A stretch of 64,000 nt of DNA from Ruminobacter sp. Its GTDB lineage: Bacteria > Pseudomonadota > Gammaproteobacteria > Enterobacterales > Succinivibrionaceae. Positions 10,969 through 20,090 of the stretch are shown here, in pieces (position 1 is the stretch's first letter; every line of letters begins with the position of its first letter). The stretch spans positions 40,445 through 104,444 of the forward strand of contig JAGAYS010000029.1 of assembly GCA_017940385.1 (NCBI GenBank). The letters run 5' to 3'. Below the pieces are notes generated by a model, which was not told where the DNA came from, searched no databases, and was given only the letters and a program-made list of their open reading frames with translations. A program made the position numbers and the translations under genes.

Positions 10969-11922
10969 ATGATCAGAACATACATACTGAATAACCAGAC
11001 CCTGACCTACAAGGATCTGGAACCTCTTAAACCGATACCTGAAAACACTATCTGGATTGACATCAAGAATCCTAATGATGAAGAACGTGAGTGGATGCAG
11101 CATCTCTTCAAGGAAGAAGTACCTGAAGAGGATGACATCGACGAAATCGAATCATCATCCCGTTTCTACATCGACACCGACGGTGTGCACATCACATCCC
11201 TGTTCCCTCAGAGAAAAGGAAGAGAAACAGAGAGCTCCAACGTGCTTTTCACAATTCACGGCAGCATGCTCATCACCTTCCGTGAAGAGGACGTAAGCAT
11301 CATCAGACTGTTGCGTCACTATCTGAAGCACGATCGCGTGGAAATCAATGACAACATTGATATTTTTCTGGAACTGCAGGACATCAAGGTTGAATCCCTC
11401 TCAGACTACATTGAAGATTCCTATGAAACCCTGGAGGAAACAGCCTCTCAGGTTCTGTCAGATGATGATGAAACGATACAGGATCTGTTGCAGGAACTGA
11501 CCTTCCAGGAAGAAACAATCTCACAGATCCGTAGTGCGCTGTTCGATACCAGAAAGGCACTGCGCTTCCTGCGCAAATCAATTACAGGCAGACTGTCACC
11601 ACAGCAGTTTGAAACCATCGACAACATTCTGCAGGACATTGAATCCCTGCTGCCGCATACGCAATTCATGTTTGACAAGATTAATTTCCAGCTGCAGACG
11701 GCAATGTCATACACCAATCACAAGCAGAACAAGATTATCAAGATCTTCTCGGTGGCTGCGGTAGTGTTCATGCCTCCGACATGGATTGCAAGCGTATACG
11801 GCATGAACTTTAAGTTTATGCCTGAACTCGACTGGCAGTACGGCTATCCGATATCAATAGCCATGATGATTCTGTCGGCAACCATAACATACCTGTTCTT
11901 CAGACGCAAAAAATGGTTGTAA
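10969..11922 (+). CDS. corA: Magnesium/cobalt transporter CorA
   Basis: Pentameric inner-membrane Mg2+/Co2+ channel. The long acidic, helical cytoplasmic domain is followed by two C-terminal membrane helices. The selectivity signature YGMNFKFMPE sits near residue 278 and the protein ends with the basic tail RRKKWL. I start at the ATG at 10969 (MIRTYILNNQ), preceded by AGGAGG at optimal spacing. That gives 317 aa, against 316 for E. coli CorA. The upstream ATG-like start at 10930 falls inside the promoter. Confidence 0.96.
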   Translation: MIRTYILNNQTLTYKDLEPLKPIPENTIWIDIKNPNDEEREWMQHLFKEEVPEEDDIDEIESSSRFYIDTDGVHITSLFPQRKGRETESSNVLFTIHGSMLITFREEDVSIIRLLRHYLKHDRVEINDNIDIFLELQDIKVESLSDYIEDSYETLEETASQVLSDDDETIQDLLQELTFQEETISQIRSALFDTRKALRFLRKSITGRLSPQQFETIDNILQDIESLLPHTQFMFDKINFQLQTAMSYTNHKQNKIIKIFSVAAVVFMPPTWIASVYGMNFKFMPELDWQYGYPISIAMMILSATITYLFFRRKKWL

Positions 11923-11946
11923 CGGTCGCCGTCACCATGAGAACCG

Positions 11947-12468
11947 TCAGCCGCTGAACCGGTCGCTTTTCAGCTTTTCCTGAACAAATCTGAATGCAAT
12001 CAGGGAATCCGGGGTAAATTCCCCGGCCCTTGCATACACCTCTTCGGCGGTAAGCATCAGCACGTCGTCAACCTCACTCTGCTGCATTACGATACTGCCA
12101 CGGTATTCTCCGTAGAAAACTCCGGCCCAGGTAAACGTCTCCGGCTTGTGCTGGAGCTTTTTCCAGCCGAAACTTCTGAGCTCCGTTCTGACCCCGAGCT
12201 CCTCCTGCAGTTCTCTTTCAGCGCTCAGGACAATATCATCCTCGCCATCCTGAACCACACCTCCGACACACGCATCAAGCATTCCCGGACAGTAATCCTT
12301 AATCATTGTTCTCCTTTCAATGTAGAAACGCCCCTCTCCGTCTCCAAGAACTATATATGAAGCCCTGTGAGGCATTTCGTTTCGTCGCATTACCAAACGG
12401 GGCACCACCTGAACTATCCTGTTGTTTTCGTCAACAACCGGTACCATCTCTTCCATATGATTCTCCAT
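11947..12468 (-). CDS. yfcD: YfcD-like Nudix hydrolase
   Basis: Nudix-fold hydrolase of the YfcD group, which resembles isopentenyl-diphosphate isomerase; its substrate is unknown. YfcD landmarks are HRASYIVLGDG, ERRTMIKDYCPGMLDACVGG, VVQDGEDD and EFTPDSLIAF. The Nudix box carries one extra residue between the first Glu and REL compared with E. coli YfcD, yet keeps RELQEELGV. Starts at 12468 (AGGA 7 bases upstream) and 12456 (GGAG 6 bases upstream) are both plausible. It is convergent with corA, with only 24 bases between the stops. Confidence 0.88.
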   Translation of the reverse strand: MENHMEEMVPVVDENNRIVQVVPRLVMRRNEMPHRASYIVLGDGEGRFYIERRTMIKDYCPGMLDACVGGVVQDGEDDIVLSAERELQEELGVRTELRSFGWKKLQHKPETFTWAGVFYGEYRGSIVMQQSEVDDVLMLTAEEVYARAGEFTPDSLIAFRFVQEKLKSDRFSG

Positions 12469-12644
12469 TTTGCAGTCCTGAGGACTGCCGCTCAATTTCA
12501 AGTATCAGCCGACAGGCGATGCGTCAAAGGCATCTCCGTGACGGAAGAAGAAAAAGGCCATCATACACCATATTAAAACCATGGGTTTTCTCGCCCGAAA
12601 GCGGTATAATGTGCCAACACTAAGTTTACTGGAATAAGTCAAAA

Positions 12645-13100
12645 ATGATAAGCTTTTATAAGAAATTGATTCCCCTCACCGCAGCCGCCATGCTTACGGC
12701 ATGCAGCAGCATAGCCGAATACCAGAGCGGACTGCCATACCTGGAATATCATGAGGTTTCCGCAGACATCAGCAACAGAACCGCTCCGTCCGTAAACGTC
12801 AACTTCTGTCTGGTTAACCACCTCAATGAAGACGTGGATGTCAGCAAGCTGATTCTCATTCTTTTTGTCAACGATCTGGAAATTGACTTAAAGGAAATAA
12901 ACTATGACAAAAGCATAAGTGAAAACTCCGAAAAATGCTACAAAACAGTATTTGAACCGGATGTTATCCACAACCCTGCCGCTTCATCAACACTGCTTAA
13001 TACCATGCTGGACAGAACCTATAAGATCGAAGGTACAGTGGTATACGATGAAAAGGAAGCCGTTCCGGTAACCACCAAGGCTGAAGGAATTCTCCGTTAA
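12645..13100 (+). CDS. Small lipoprotein of unknown function
   Basis: 151-residue predicted outer- or inner-membrane lipoprotein. The N-terminus MISFYKKLIPLTAAAMLTAC is a lipoprotein signal peptide with lipobox LTAC (Cys20), followed by SSI, so the mature protein probably goes to the outer membrane. The mature part is about 130 residues with alternating hydrophobic strands (VNVNFCLVNHL, LILILFVNDLEI, KIEGTVVYDE), which recalls LEA14/WHy-like beta domains, but I do not claim that family. A TATAAT at 12605-12610 lies 35 bases upstream. I do not recognise the gene. Confidence 0.75.
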   Translation: MISFYKKLIPLTAAAMLTACSSIAEYQSGLPYLEYHEVSADISNRTAPSVNVNFCLVNHLNEDVDVSKLILILFVNDLEIDLKEINYDKSISENSEKCYKTVFEPDVIHNPAASSTLLNTMLDRTYKIEGTVVYDEKEAVPVTTKAEGILR

Positions 13101-13221
13101 TTTTTCTCAACAGAACCCGTTTCCTGCGGACGGCATGCCGTTTTCCGGGCACTGTCCGCCGTACGTTCTGACAGTTCCATGTCATGCAACCGCTATAATA
13201 ATTACAGTTTAAGGAGTCAGC

Positions 13222-13788
13222 GTGGAAAACAAAATGATTACCTACACTCCGAATCCGGAAGCCCCCATTAATCTGGATCTGTCATCATACAGCAGGCCCG
13301 AAGCCGACAGGGGCACCGTGAAATTCGCCTGGATGTATGCCGTCTTCGGAGCAGTGTGCGTCATTCTTCTCATCCTCAAACAATATCTGGGATTTGTGCA
13401 GAGTTACTTCGTTCTTCTTGAGGTCATGGCGGCAATTCTGTTATTCATGGCCGGTAAATGCTATTTTGCGTATGCCAGGGAATACAGCCGTTTTCTCCGC
13501 TGGGACTGTACCGCTGCCAGGATAAAAAAAATTACGGAGCATGAGAACAATGGACACACATTCATTGAAATGGAATTCACGCCTGACGGTGAATGCGAAA
13601 GCATTCAGTTTACGGAAGAGATCAACGCTCCTGTTCTGGGAATAATAAGGGATCTGGAAATAAACGCCCTTCCCGTGCTCTACCGTCCGTCAGCCTGTCG
13701 CACACGTAACGCCTTTTATGTGGATCTCAGGTTTAACGCCACGGGACTCGACACCTCAAACCTGGTGAAAAAAAAAGTAACTTTATAA
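13222..13788 (+). CDS. Hypothetical inner-membrane protein with two transmembrane helices
   Basis: 188 aa starting at GTG, with AAGGAG 5 bases upstream. A short N-terminal cytoplasmic tail is followed by two closely spaced hydrophobic helices (about residues 35-55 and 62-82). A soluble C-terminal domain of about 100 residues ends in a basic KKKVTL tail. The soluble part has a beta pattern (FIEMEFTPDGECESIQF, LPVLYRPSACRTRNAFYVDL). The arrangement recalls the DUF3592 type of membrane protein, but I cannot assign it. It stands alone between the lipoprotein and asnS. Confidence 0.7.
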   Translation: MENKMITYTPNPEAPINLDLSSYSRPEADRGTVKFAWMYAVFGAVCVILLILKQYLGFVQSYFVLLEVMAAILLFMAGKCYFAYAREYSRFLRWDCTAARIKKITEHENNGHTFIEMEFTPDGECESIQFTEEINAPVLGIIRDLEINALPVLYRPSACRTRNAFYVDLRFNATGLDTSNLVKKKVTL

Positions 13789-14099
13789 CGCAAACAGACA
13801 CGCAGTCATGTCACGGACAGACTGCCGTCCCCAGCCTAAAAAATACGCCGGTTATATGCGGAAACAGCTTTTTACGGAATGAATCCCGGCCATTTGTACC
13901 GGTGAACGCCTTGCCGGAAAATCCGGTGATTTTTCGTTGTCTTTTTCCGCATTCAAAACACCGAAAACATCGACAAGTAATATGTATTTTTGGTTGCCTT
14001 TTTGGGCATTTAAGAATAAGATCAAAAGGATTTTTTATTTAATTAATTGATACTTAACTACCGGCCGTTTTTAATTGCCGGTTCGTGAGAGGTTTTATA
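13789..14099. other. Intergenic region upstream of asnS
   Basis: About 310 bases. The only supported element is the asnS promoter at 13994-14022. No terminator is evident for the preceding gene. Confidence 0.5.
13994..14022 (+). promoter_or_regulatory. Putative sigma-70 promoter of asnS
   Basis: TTGCCT (13994-13999), a 17-base spacer and TAAGAT (14017-14022). Confidence 0.65.
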
Positions 14100-15500
14100 A
14101 TGATTATTGCTTCAGTTGACAGCATTTTAAAAGGTTCATATGAAGTTGGTACCGAAGTTCGCGTACGCGGTTGGATCAGAACCAGACGCGACTCAAAAGC
14201 AGGTTTTTCATTTTTAGCTGTACATGACGGATCCTGCTTTAATCCTGTTCAGGTTGTTGTTCCAAATACTTTAAGCAACTATGAAGACGGTATTTTACAT
14301 CTTACCACCGGCTGTTCCGTAATCGCTGACGGCAAAATCGTAGAATCTCAGGGTAAGGGACAGAAGTTTGAAATTCAGGCTACCGCCGTTGAAGTATGCG
14401 GTCTTGTTGAAGATCCTGACACCTATCCGATGAGTGCCAAGAGACACACCGTTGAATTCCTTCGCGAAAATGCCCACTTAAGAACCAGAACCAACATCAT
14501 GGGTGCCGTAATGCGCGTAAGAAACTGTCTGGCCCAGGCCATCCACAGATTCTTTAACGAAGAAGGCTTTATCTGGATTTCCACTCCGTTAATCACAGCC
14601 TCCGACTGTGAAGGTGCCGGCGAAATGTTCCGCGTAACCACCCTCGACATGAACAATCTTCCTAAGACAGCTGACGGCAAGGTAGATTATTCACAGGACT
14701 TCTTCGGCAAGGAATCATTCCTCACCGTTTCAGGTCAGTTAAACGCCGAAACCATCGCATCTTCAATGTCAAAGGTATACACCTTCGGACCTACCTTCAG
14801 AGCAGAAAACTCAAACACCACCCGTCACCTCGCTGAATTCTGGATGGTTGAACCTGAAGTTGCGTTCTATGACCTCAACGACAACGCCGCACTGGCAGAA
14901 AGAATGCTTAAGTACGTATTCAATGCCGTTCTCACCGAAAGACGCGACGACATGGAATTCTTTGCCGAACGCGTAGACAAGGACGCAATCACCAGACTCG
15001 AAAAGTTCGTGTCTTCCGACTTTGCTCAGGTTGACTACACCGATGCCATTGAAATTCTGAAGAACTGCGGTAAAAAGTTTGAATACCCGGTTGAATGGGG
15101 TGTGGACCTTCAGTCTGAACACGAACGTTACCTCGCTGAAGAGCACTTTAAGGCTCCTGTAGTTGTAAAGAACTATCCTAAGGACATCAAGGCCTTCTAC
15201 ATGAGACTTAACGATGACGGCAAGACCGTAGCCGCAATGGACGTTTTGGCTCCGGGAATTGGTGAAATCATCGGGGGTTCTCAGAGAGAGGAAAGAATTG
15301 AAGTTCTTGACAGAAGACTTGCAGAATTAAACCTTGATCCTAAGAACTACTGGTGGTACAGAGACCTCCGTCGTTATGGCAGCGTAACCCACTCAGGTTT
15401 CGGTCTCGGCTTTGAACGTCTCGTAGTATACGTGACCGGCATGGGTAACGTACGTGACGTAATTCCTTTCCCAAGAACCGTTAACAATGCCGACTTCTAA
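14100..15500 (+). CDS. asnS: Asparaginyl-tRNA synthetase
   Basis: Class IIb aminoacyl-tRNA synthetase charging tRNA-Asn. An N-terminal OB fold ([20 protein letters not shown]) is followed by the catalytic domain with motif 2 region [23 protein letters not shown] and motif 3 [15 protein letters not shown] near the C-terminus. The start is the ATG at 14100, with GAGAGG 7 bases upstream, giving 466 aa, identical in length to E. coli AsnS. The GTG at 14085 would add five residues and lacks a binding site. Confidence 0.98.
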   Translation: MIIASVDSILKGSYEVGTEVRVRGWIRTRRDSKAGFSFLAVHDGSCFNPVQVVVPNTLSNYEDGILHLTTGCSVIADGKIVESQGKGQKFEIQATAVEVCGLVEDPDTYPMSAKRHTVEFLRENAHLRTRTNIMGAVMRVRNCLAQAIHRFFNEEGFIWISTPLITASDCEGAGEMFRVTTLDMNNLPKTADGKVDYSQDFFGKESFLTVSGQLNAETIASSMSKVYTFGPTFRAENSNTTRHLAEFWMVEPEVAFYDLNDNAALAERMLKYVFNAVLTERRDDMEFFAERVDKDAITRLEKFVSSDFAQVDYTDAIEILKNCGKKFEYPVEWGVDLQSEHERYLAEEHFKAPVVVKNYPKDIKAFYMRLNDDGKTVAAMDVLAPGIGEIIGGSQREERIEVLDRRLAELNLDPKNYWWYRDLRRYGSVTHSGFGLGFERLVVYVTGMGNVRDVIPFPRTVNNADF

Positions 15501-15539
15501 CAGCGGCCGTTACCCGGTGTAACACTGCAGTAACATAAA

Positions 15540-15576
15540 AAAACCTGTTCACATCTGTCGGATATGAACAGGTTTT
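15540..15576. terminator. Bidirectional terminator between asnS and the DHH gene
   Basis: AAAACCTGTTCA (15540-15551) pairs with TGAACAGGTTTT (15565-15576). A-rich and T-rich flanks allow function for asnS on plus and the convergent DHH gene on minus. Confidence 0.88.
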
Positions 15577-15636
15577 CTGTTTAATGTCAGACTGAATGCA
15601 GACACGGCATGTAAAGCGACACATATGCCCAAAGAA

Positions 15637-17277
15637 TCATCTGTCGTTATTCATGTCACCAGTATGCCGTACTTTCTTGTAGATGGCACCGAATCTTACG
15701 GAATCAACAATGCTGATTTCACTGTGCTGTTTCTCGTTTATGACAAGGTAATCAGTAATATTACCGAATCTGAAATCAGAACTTGCCCACTTTGAGTCTA
15801 CAAGCTTTACTGGCGTCCCAAGCTTCTCAATGGGTATGACCCACACATACTGTGGCTTTCTGAACGTGCAGCAGTGAAGCCTGTTTTTAAGGTAAAACTT
15901 TCTGCCGCTCTGGTCCACTACGATACGGGGCTCATCATACTTGGAGAATTCCACCATGTTAAGAGGACCTTCGCAGTCACGGTAACGCTGCACGAACTCA
16001 CTCCTTGAGACTGTCACCACATCTCCGCGGCAACTGACCATTATATACAGGTCAGGGCTCACTTTTTCACGCACGTCACCGGCAGTTCCGCGAATAAGTA
16101 ACGGTCTGCCCTCCTCCGCTATTTCGGTACTGCAGACATATCCCATGACATACTGGGTTTCCTCATATTTTTCGGCATAACGCACCAGATCGTCAAAATC
16201 ATAACTGTCTGAATAAATGATTCTGGCAATGGATGAATACTCCTCAAAAACCCGGTAAAGATACTCATTGAATGTCTCTGACGATCCCTGCTCACGCAGA
16301 TACTTTTCAAAAAGCCCCACGTTAACCCTGCCGCCAGCCTTCAGACGGTGGCCTCCTCCGCCGCCTATGCGTACGGAATTGACCAAAGGAGCAGCAATGA
16401 GCTCTGCAAGTTCATTGGCCCTGATTTCCCCCACACAGGTTCTCACAGAGAATTTGTAGATGTCTGACTGTTCAGGATTGTAGTCATCACGGTTCAATCT
16501 GTTAAAGACTATGGCCGTATTGATGTTTTCCACGCGAATCATCATATCGGCAATCATTCCCAGAACGTTTGGATCACACTGAACAGACTCTATAACGGCC
16601 AACTGTCCCTTGGAATCAAAATTCTGCAGTGAAGCCCCGGCCTGTTTCAGTTCCTCAGCACTCAGATTTGAATTTTTGAGAAGCATGAAAATCCTGTCGT
16701 CAAATACAAGTTCGTCGCGAGCCTCGCGGTCCGCAGGATGTCTGACCTCTGAAAACTCATTGGTATCCATGTACAAACCATAGTAAAGAGCAGTTGACAC
16801 CTCAAGACTCATACTGTAGCGGGATTTCTGAAAAAGCTGATAAACGACCGATGCACAGCTTCCGTAATGTTCCTTGATACATGAATGACATTCAATGTCC
16901 AGTTTCCTGATTCTGTCAATGTTTTCACCCTGTCTGTGGTGATCTATCATCAGAACCTCATCGGCCTCAATATGAATTATGTTTGAGCTCAGATACTGGC
17001 AGTCAACGGTAATCAGCAGACCGTCAGTTCTGTATCCGTCCTCCACGTGTTCAATCGGTATGTGCAGCCGGTCCACAAACATCCTCAGGTTGCTTTTTGC
17101 AATCTGATGCGAACCTCCGTATACGAGACGGACATCAATACCGTAATCGAAAAAGTACTGCCACAATGCGAATCCCGAACCGATGGTATCGGCATCGGGA
17201 TAATTATGACACTGAATGGTAATCTTCTTTCTGGAAAGAAAACCCGTAAGGGAATCTATGGTTTTTATGGTGGCCAT
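15637..17277 (-). CDS. DHH-family phosphoesterase with long C-terminal extension
   Basis: Mn2+-dependent phosphoesterase superfamily that includes NrnA and RecJ. Active-site motifs are NYPDADTIGS (Asn25, Asp28, Asp30), Asp92 in TVDCQYL, and DHHRQGE with Asp112-His114. The DHHA1 substrate motif GGGGGHRLKAGG is near residue 307. About 230 further residues follow the DHHA1 domain and I cannot assign them, so the protein (546 aa from the ATG at 17277) is far longer than NrnA (about 320). The frame extends to a TTG at 17322, which I reject. No strong ribosome binding site precedes the ATG. Oligoribonuclease or pAp phosphatase activity is possible but unproven. Confidence 0.85.
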   Translation of the reverse strand: MATIKTIDSLTGFLSRKKITIQCHNYPDADTIGSGFALWQYFFDYGIDVRLVYGGSHQIAKSNLRMFVDRLHIPIEHVEDGYRTDGLLITVDCQYLSSNIIHIEADEVLMIDHHRQGENIDRIRKLDIECHSCIKEHYGSCASVVYQLFQKSRYSMSLEVSTALYYGLYMDTNEFSEVRHPADREARDELVFDDRIFMLLKNSNLSAEELKQAGASLQNFDSKGQLAVIESVQCDPNVLGMIADMMIRVENINTAIVFNRLNRDDYNPEQSDIYKFSVRTCVGEIRANELAELIAAPLVNSVRIGGGGGHRLKAGGRVNVGLFEKYLREQGSSETFNEYLYRVFEEYSSIARIIYSDSYDFDDLVRYAEKYEETQYVMGYVCSTEIAEEGRPLLIRGTAGDVREKVSPDLYIMVSCRGDVVTVSRSEFVQRYRDCEGPLNMVEFSKYDEPRIVVDQSGRKFYLKNRLHCCTFRKPQYVWVIPIEKLGTPVKLVDSKWASSDFRFGNITDYLVINEKQHSEISIVDSVRFGAIYKKVRHTGDMNNDR

Positions 17278-17391
17278 TGCGGAGTAATACTCTGTAATAA
17301 TCTGTGTACCCGTAATAAACAATGGTACAACACGTTTCTATGTTTTTCCTTGAGATTACAGACATATTTTCCCAGGAAAGGTCGTTTTTAT

Positions 17392-17437
17392 AAAAAAAAA
17401 AAAAAAAAATAGAGCGGTGTTCTGAAAAACACCGCTC
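17392..17437 (-). terminator. argA terminator followed by an 18-base T-run
   Basis: GAGCGGTGTT (17412-17421) pairs with AACACCGCTC (17428-17437). On the minus strand the stem is followed by TA and then 18 consecutive T (A-run 17392-17409 on plus). Confidence 0.93.
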
Positions 17438-17468
17438 ATACGGATTTCATTCATCCGACATGCAGCAG

Positions 17469-18797
17469 TTAGTACTTAATCTGTCTGAACAGAATCTTTG
17501 ACATACGCTGATAATTGTAATGTTCTCTCTTCTTGGCTGGCAGATCCTCGATTGTCCCCGGAACAAAGCCCTTTTCAAGGAAGAAATGAGCAGACTTGGT
17601 CGTAAGAACAAACAGCTGCTTAAGACCCTTACTGCGGGCCAACTCTTCGATCTTATTGATAAGAATATCTCCTCTTGAGGAGCCTCTGTAATCAGGATGA
17701 ATGGCTACACAGGCAAGTTCACCCATCTTTTCCTCGTAGCTGTAGAGAGCAGCTGAGGCTATGACCATGCCGTCACGCTTGATGACAACATAGTTTTCAA
17801 TTTCCATTTCCAGCTGTTCGCGAGGTCTGTGAACAAGTATGCCTTCCTGTTCAAGAGGTCTGATAAGATCCATGAGCGAAGGAATGTCATTGATTGTCGC
17901 CTGGCTGACCTGTTCGGCACTCTGCTTTACAATCTGTGTACCGATACCGTCTCTGGTAAAGAGTTCCTGAATTACGGCGCCGTCCTGTTCATGAGAAACC
18001 AGATGACATCTTTCCACACCGCCGTTGCAGCAAGAAATGGAAGCTTTTAGGTATCTGTAGGTACTGTTGTGAACGTCGGCATCAATTCTTTCGAGATATT
18101 TCTGAGCCTCATCAGGGAACATTTCGGCAATAACCTCACCCTTGTCATTAACCAGAAGCTCATCATTTGAACAGTAGGTTATCAGCTTGTTGGCCTTGAT
18201 TGCCACGGCCACCTGAGCAGCCACCTCTTCACTGTTAACGCTGAAGCACTCGCCGGTAACGGAATAACCTACCGGAGAAATCAGGACGATTGAATGATTG
18301 TTGATTTCACGAAGGATGTTATCAGCATCGATGCGACGGATGACACCGCTGTGCATGTAATCAATACCGTCAACCACACCTATAGGTCTGCTGGTGACGA
18401 AATTACCGCTGATAACGTTGAGACGGCTTCCCTGCATCGGAGTGTTGATAAGTCCCATTGACAGCTTGGACGTGAGATCTATCTGCATCTGGCCGCAGAC
18501 TCTCTTGATGACTTCAAATGTTTCGTCATCGGCAATGCGGATACGCTTGTAGAATCTGGCCTTTATCTGATTCTTATCGAGAGCAGCATCAATCTGTTCC
18601 CTGGCTCCAAAAACCAGAACCAGCTTGATGTCAAGGCTCTGCAGCAGAGCAATGTCACTTATAATGTCCTCAAGGTGCGAACTTGCAACGGTTGACCCTG
18701 GAATCATTATTACAAAAGTGGAACCGCGATGATGCTTCAGGTAAGGGCCACAGTGTCTGAACGCCTGAACAAGTTTTTCATCAGAATTACGATGCAT
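17469..18797 (-). CDS. argA: Amino-acid N-acetyltransferase (N-acetylglutamate synthase)
   Basis: First step of arginine synthesis: acetyl-CoA plus glutamate gives N-acetylglutamate. The N-terminal amino-acid-kinase-like domain (about residues 15-285, GSTFVIMIPGSTV, VFGAREQIDAAL, LISPVGYSVTGE) binds arginine in relatives. The C-terminal GNAT domain (about 295-440) has CVAIHPDYRGSSRGDILI for acetyl-CoA. Its 442 aa compare with 443 in E. coli. A promoter-like TTGGCA-17-TTTTAT lies at 18888-18916 and a strong terminator follows. Feedback inhibition by arginine is expected from the family. Confidence 0.97.
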   Translation of the reverse strand: MHRNSDEKLVQAFRHCGPYLKHHRGSTFVIMIPGSTVASSHLEDIISDIALLQSLDIKLVLVFGAREQIDAALDKNQIKARFYKRIRIADDETFEVIKRVCGQMQIDLTSKLSMGLINTPMQGSRLNVISGNFVTSRPIGVVDGIDYMHSGVIRRIDADNILREINNHSIVLISPVGYSVTGECFSVNSEEVAAQVAVAIKANKLITYCSNDELLVNDKGEVIAEMFPDEAQKYLERIDADVHNSTYRYLKASISCCNGGVERCHLVSHEQDGAVIQELFTRDGIGTQIVKQSAEQVSQATINDIPSLMDLIRPLEQEGILVHRPREQLEMEIENYVVIKRDGMVIASAALYSYEEKMGELACVAIHPDYRGSSRGDILINKIEELARSKGLKQLFVLTTKSAHFFLEKGFVPGTIEDLPAKKREHYNYQRMSKILFRQIKY

Positions 18798-18887
18798 TTA
18801 CAGTTTCTCTATATGTCAGTATCAGAAAAAAACAAACCGGTACCAGACACTCACCGCATTCCGCTCTCTACGGCGGAGTTCTGCGGG

Positions 18888-18916
18888 ATAAAATCTGTCA
18901 TATACCGGATTGCCAA
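18888..18916 (-). promoter_or_regulatory. Putative promoter of argA
   Basis: On the minus strand TTGGCA (18916-18911), a 17-base spacer and TTTTAT (18893-18888). No convincing ArgR box pair was found by eye. Confidence 0.5.
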
Positions 18917-18938
18917 CGCAAATATAAAAAATTAATTA

Positions 18939-19265
18939 TTAATCAATAGATTCTTCAGAAGAATCGTAACCGTCATCATCAGTGCTGGTAGTCAGGTTAT
19001 GAGACTTCTTAGGGCTGATTTCAAAAAGATACTTCTTAAATACCTTGGCATTTAAATCAGTAGCAACCGCATCACCCTTAATCTGTTCAACAAAAGTCTT
19101 TTCAGCATCATCCTTAGGTTCACGGATCCCCTGATAAAGTTCCATCATGGCATCACCGCATTCTTCAAGAAGGTCTGATTCCTTGATTGAGAAAAGACCG
19201 CTGCGACGGATTCCGCGTGGGAAATGAACGAAATCGTTAAAAGACTTATCTGATTCAAAACTCAT
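18939..19265 (-). CDS. maoP: MaoP/YifE family (DUF413) protein
   Basis: Small acidic protein of 108 aa. E. coli MaoP (112 aa) acts on the maoS site to organise the Ori macrodomain. Shared blocks are FPRGIRRSGLFSIKESDLLEE, LYQGIREPKDDAEKTFVEQI, and a central KYLFEISPKKSHNL stretch; the C-terminus is very acidic (TDDDGYDSSEESID). No neighbour relationship is informative, since it sits alone between argA and the glnS leader. Family membership is clear; whether a maoS-like site exists in this genome is not visible here. Confidence 0.9.
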   Translation of the reverse strand: MSFESDKSFNDFVHFPRGIRRSGLFSIKESDLLEECGDAMMELYQGIREPKDDAEKTFVEQIKGDAVATDLNAKVFKKYLFEISPKKSHNLTTSTDDDGYDSSEESID

Positions 19266-20090
19266 AGTATTACTCTCTATCTATCTTACTAAGGTTTTCA
19301 TGTTATCCGTAAAACAATAACAGGAACTTACTCCGGGTATTTTACCCCAAAAAATAGATTTTATAAAACTTTACGGTGCGGTAACGGACTTCGTACACAG
19401 TACGAAAGCGCCGTTTCCAGTGCGTCATGTTCCGCAATTTCGGCATTGTACTGATTCCGCAGGCGTAAATCAGGCTGAACCGGCCCGTGACGTTTTAAAA
19501 AACACGGCGTAATTATAGTATCTATTCAGCTCAGTTTCAATTAAACATTGATATTTAGAACGATTACGGGAAAGAGATTTTTCACATTATCCCCAGACTG
19601 TTCATTCAGGATTTAACCGTATGCCCGGACATCTGCCGATGAGCCTTTTCCATAATTCGGGAAACCTCAGTCGCCCTCCACTCCGTGACCGAGCCCCATA
19701 CGCATAAAACAAAAGATAAAAGATTTTTTGCTTATAGGCTTTCATGTATCATATAATTAGCTTTTAATCGATTTGCATCACGTCGCTCTGCCTTTTTTCA
19801 GACAGATGAGCAGACATGCGAGTCACTCCGTGACAAACGGTTATTTTTTAGCAGTTTAGCGTTAACCGTGTTTACCTGAACCTGCCGTTCCGGTAACGCA
19901 CAGCCTGGCATCACTGCCGGCACGGTGCTGAAATTTCTAAAAAATAAAACGGATTTAAACACGATTCCGTGCAGGAATATCAGGGACATAAGCCGTGTTC
20001 CTCCACATATTGAAAACACTGACGGAACGATTAGAAATTTACTGACGTTAAGTAACAAACCAAAAGAAGGTATCACCCTAGAGGCCAAGT
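19266..20090. other. Long intergenic region upstream of glnS
   Basis: 825 bases without a convincing gene. The leftmost part would hold the maoP promoter. A hairpin CTTCGTAC-ACA-GTACGAAAG lies near 19389-19407. The glnS promoter is at 19728-19757, leaving a leader of about 325 bases (19764-20090) that contains small hairpins, including GTCAC-TCC-GTGAC near 19823. Overlapping short frames at 19798-20118 (minus) and 19925-20143 (plus) look fortuitous. Confidence 0.6.
19728..19757 (+). promoter_or_regulatory. Putative sigma-70 promoter of glnS
   Basis: TTGCTT (19728-19733), an 18-base spacer and TATAAT (19752-19757). It implies an unusually long untranslated leader. Confidence 0.68.
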
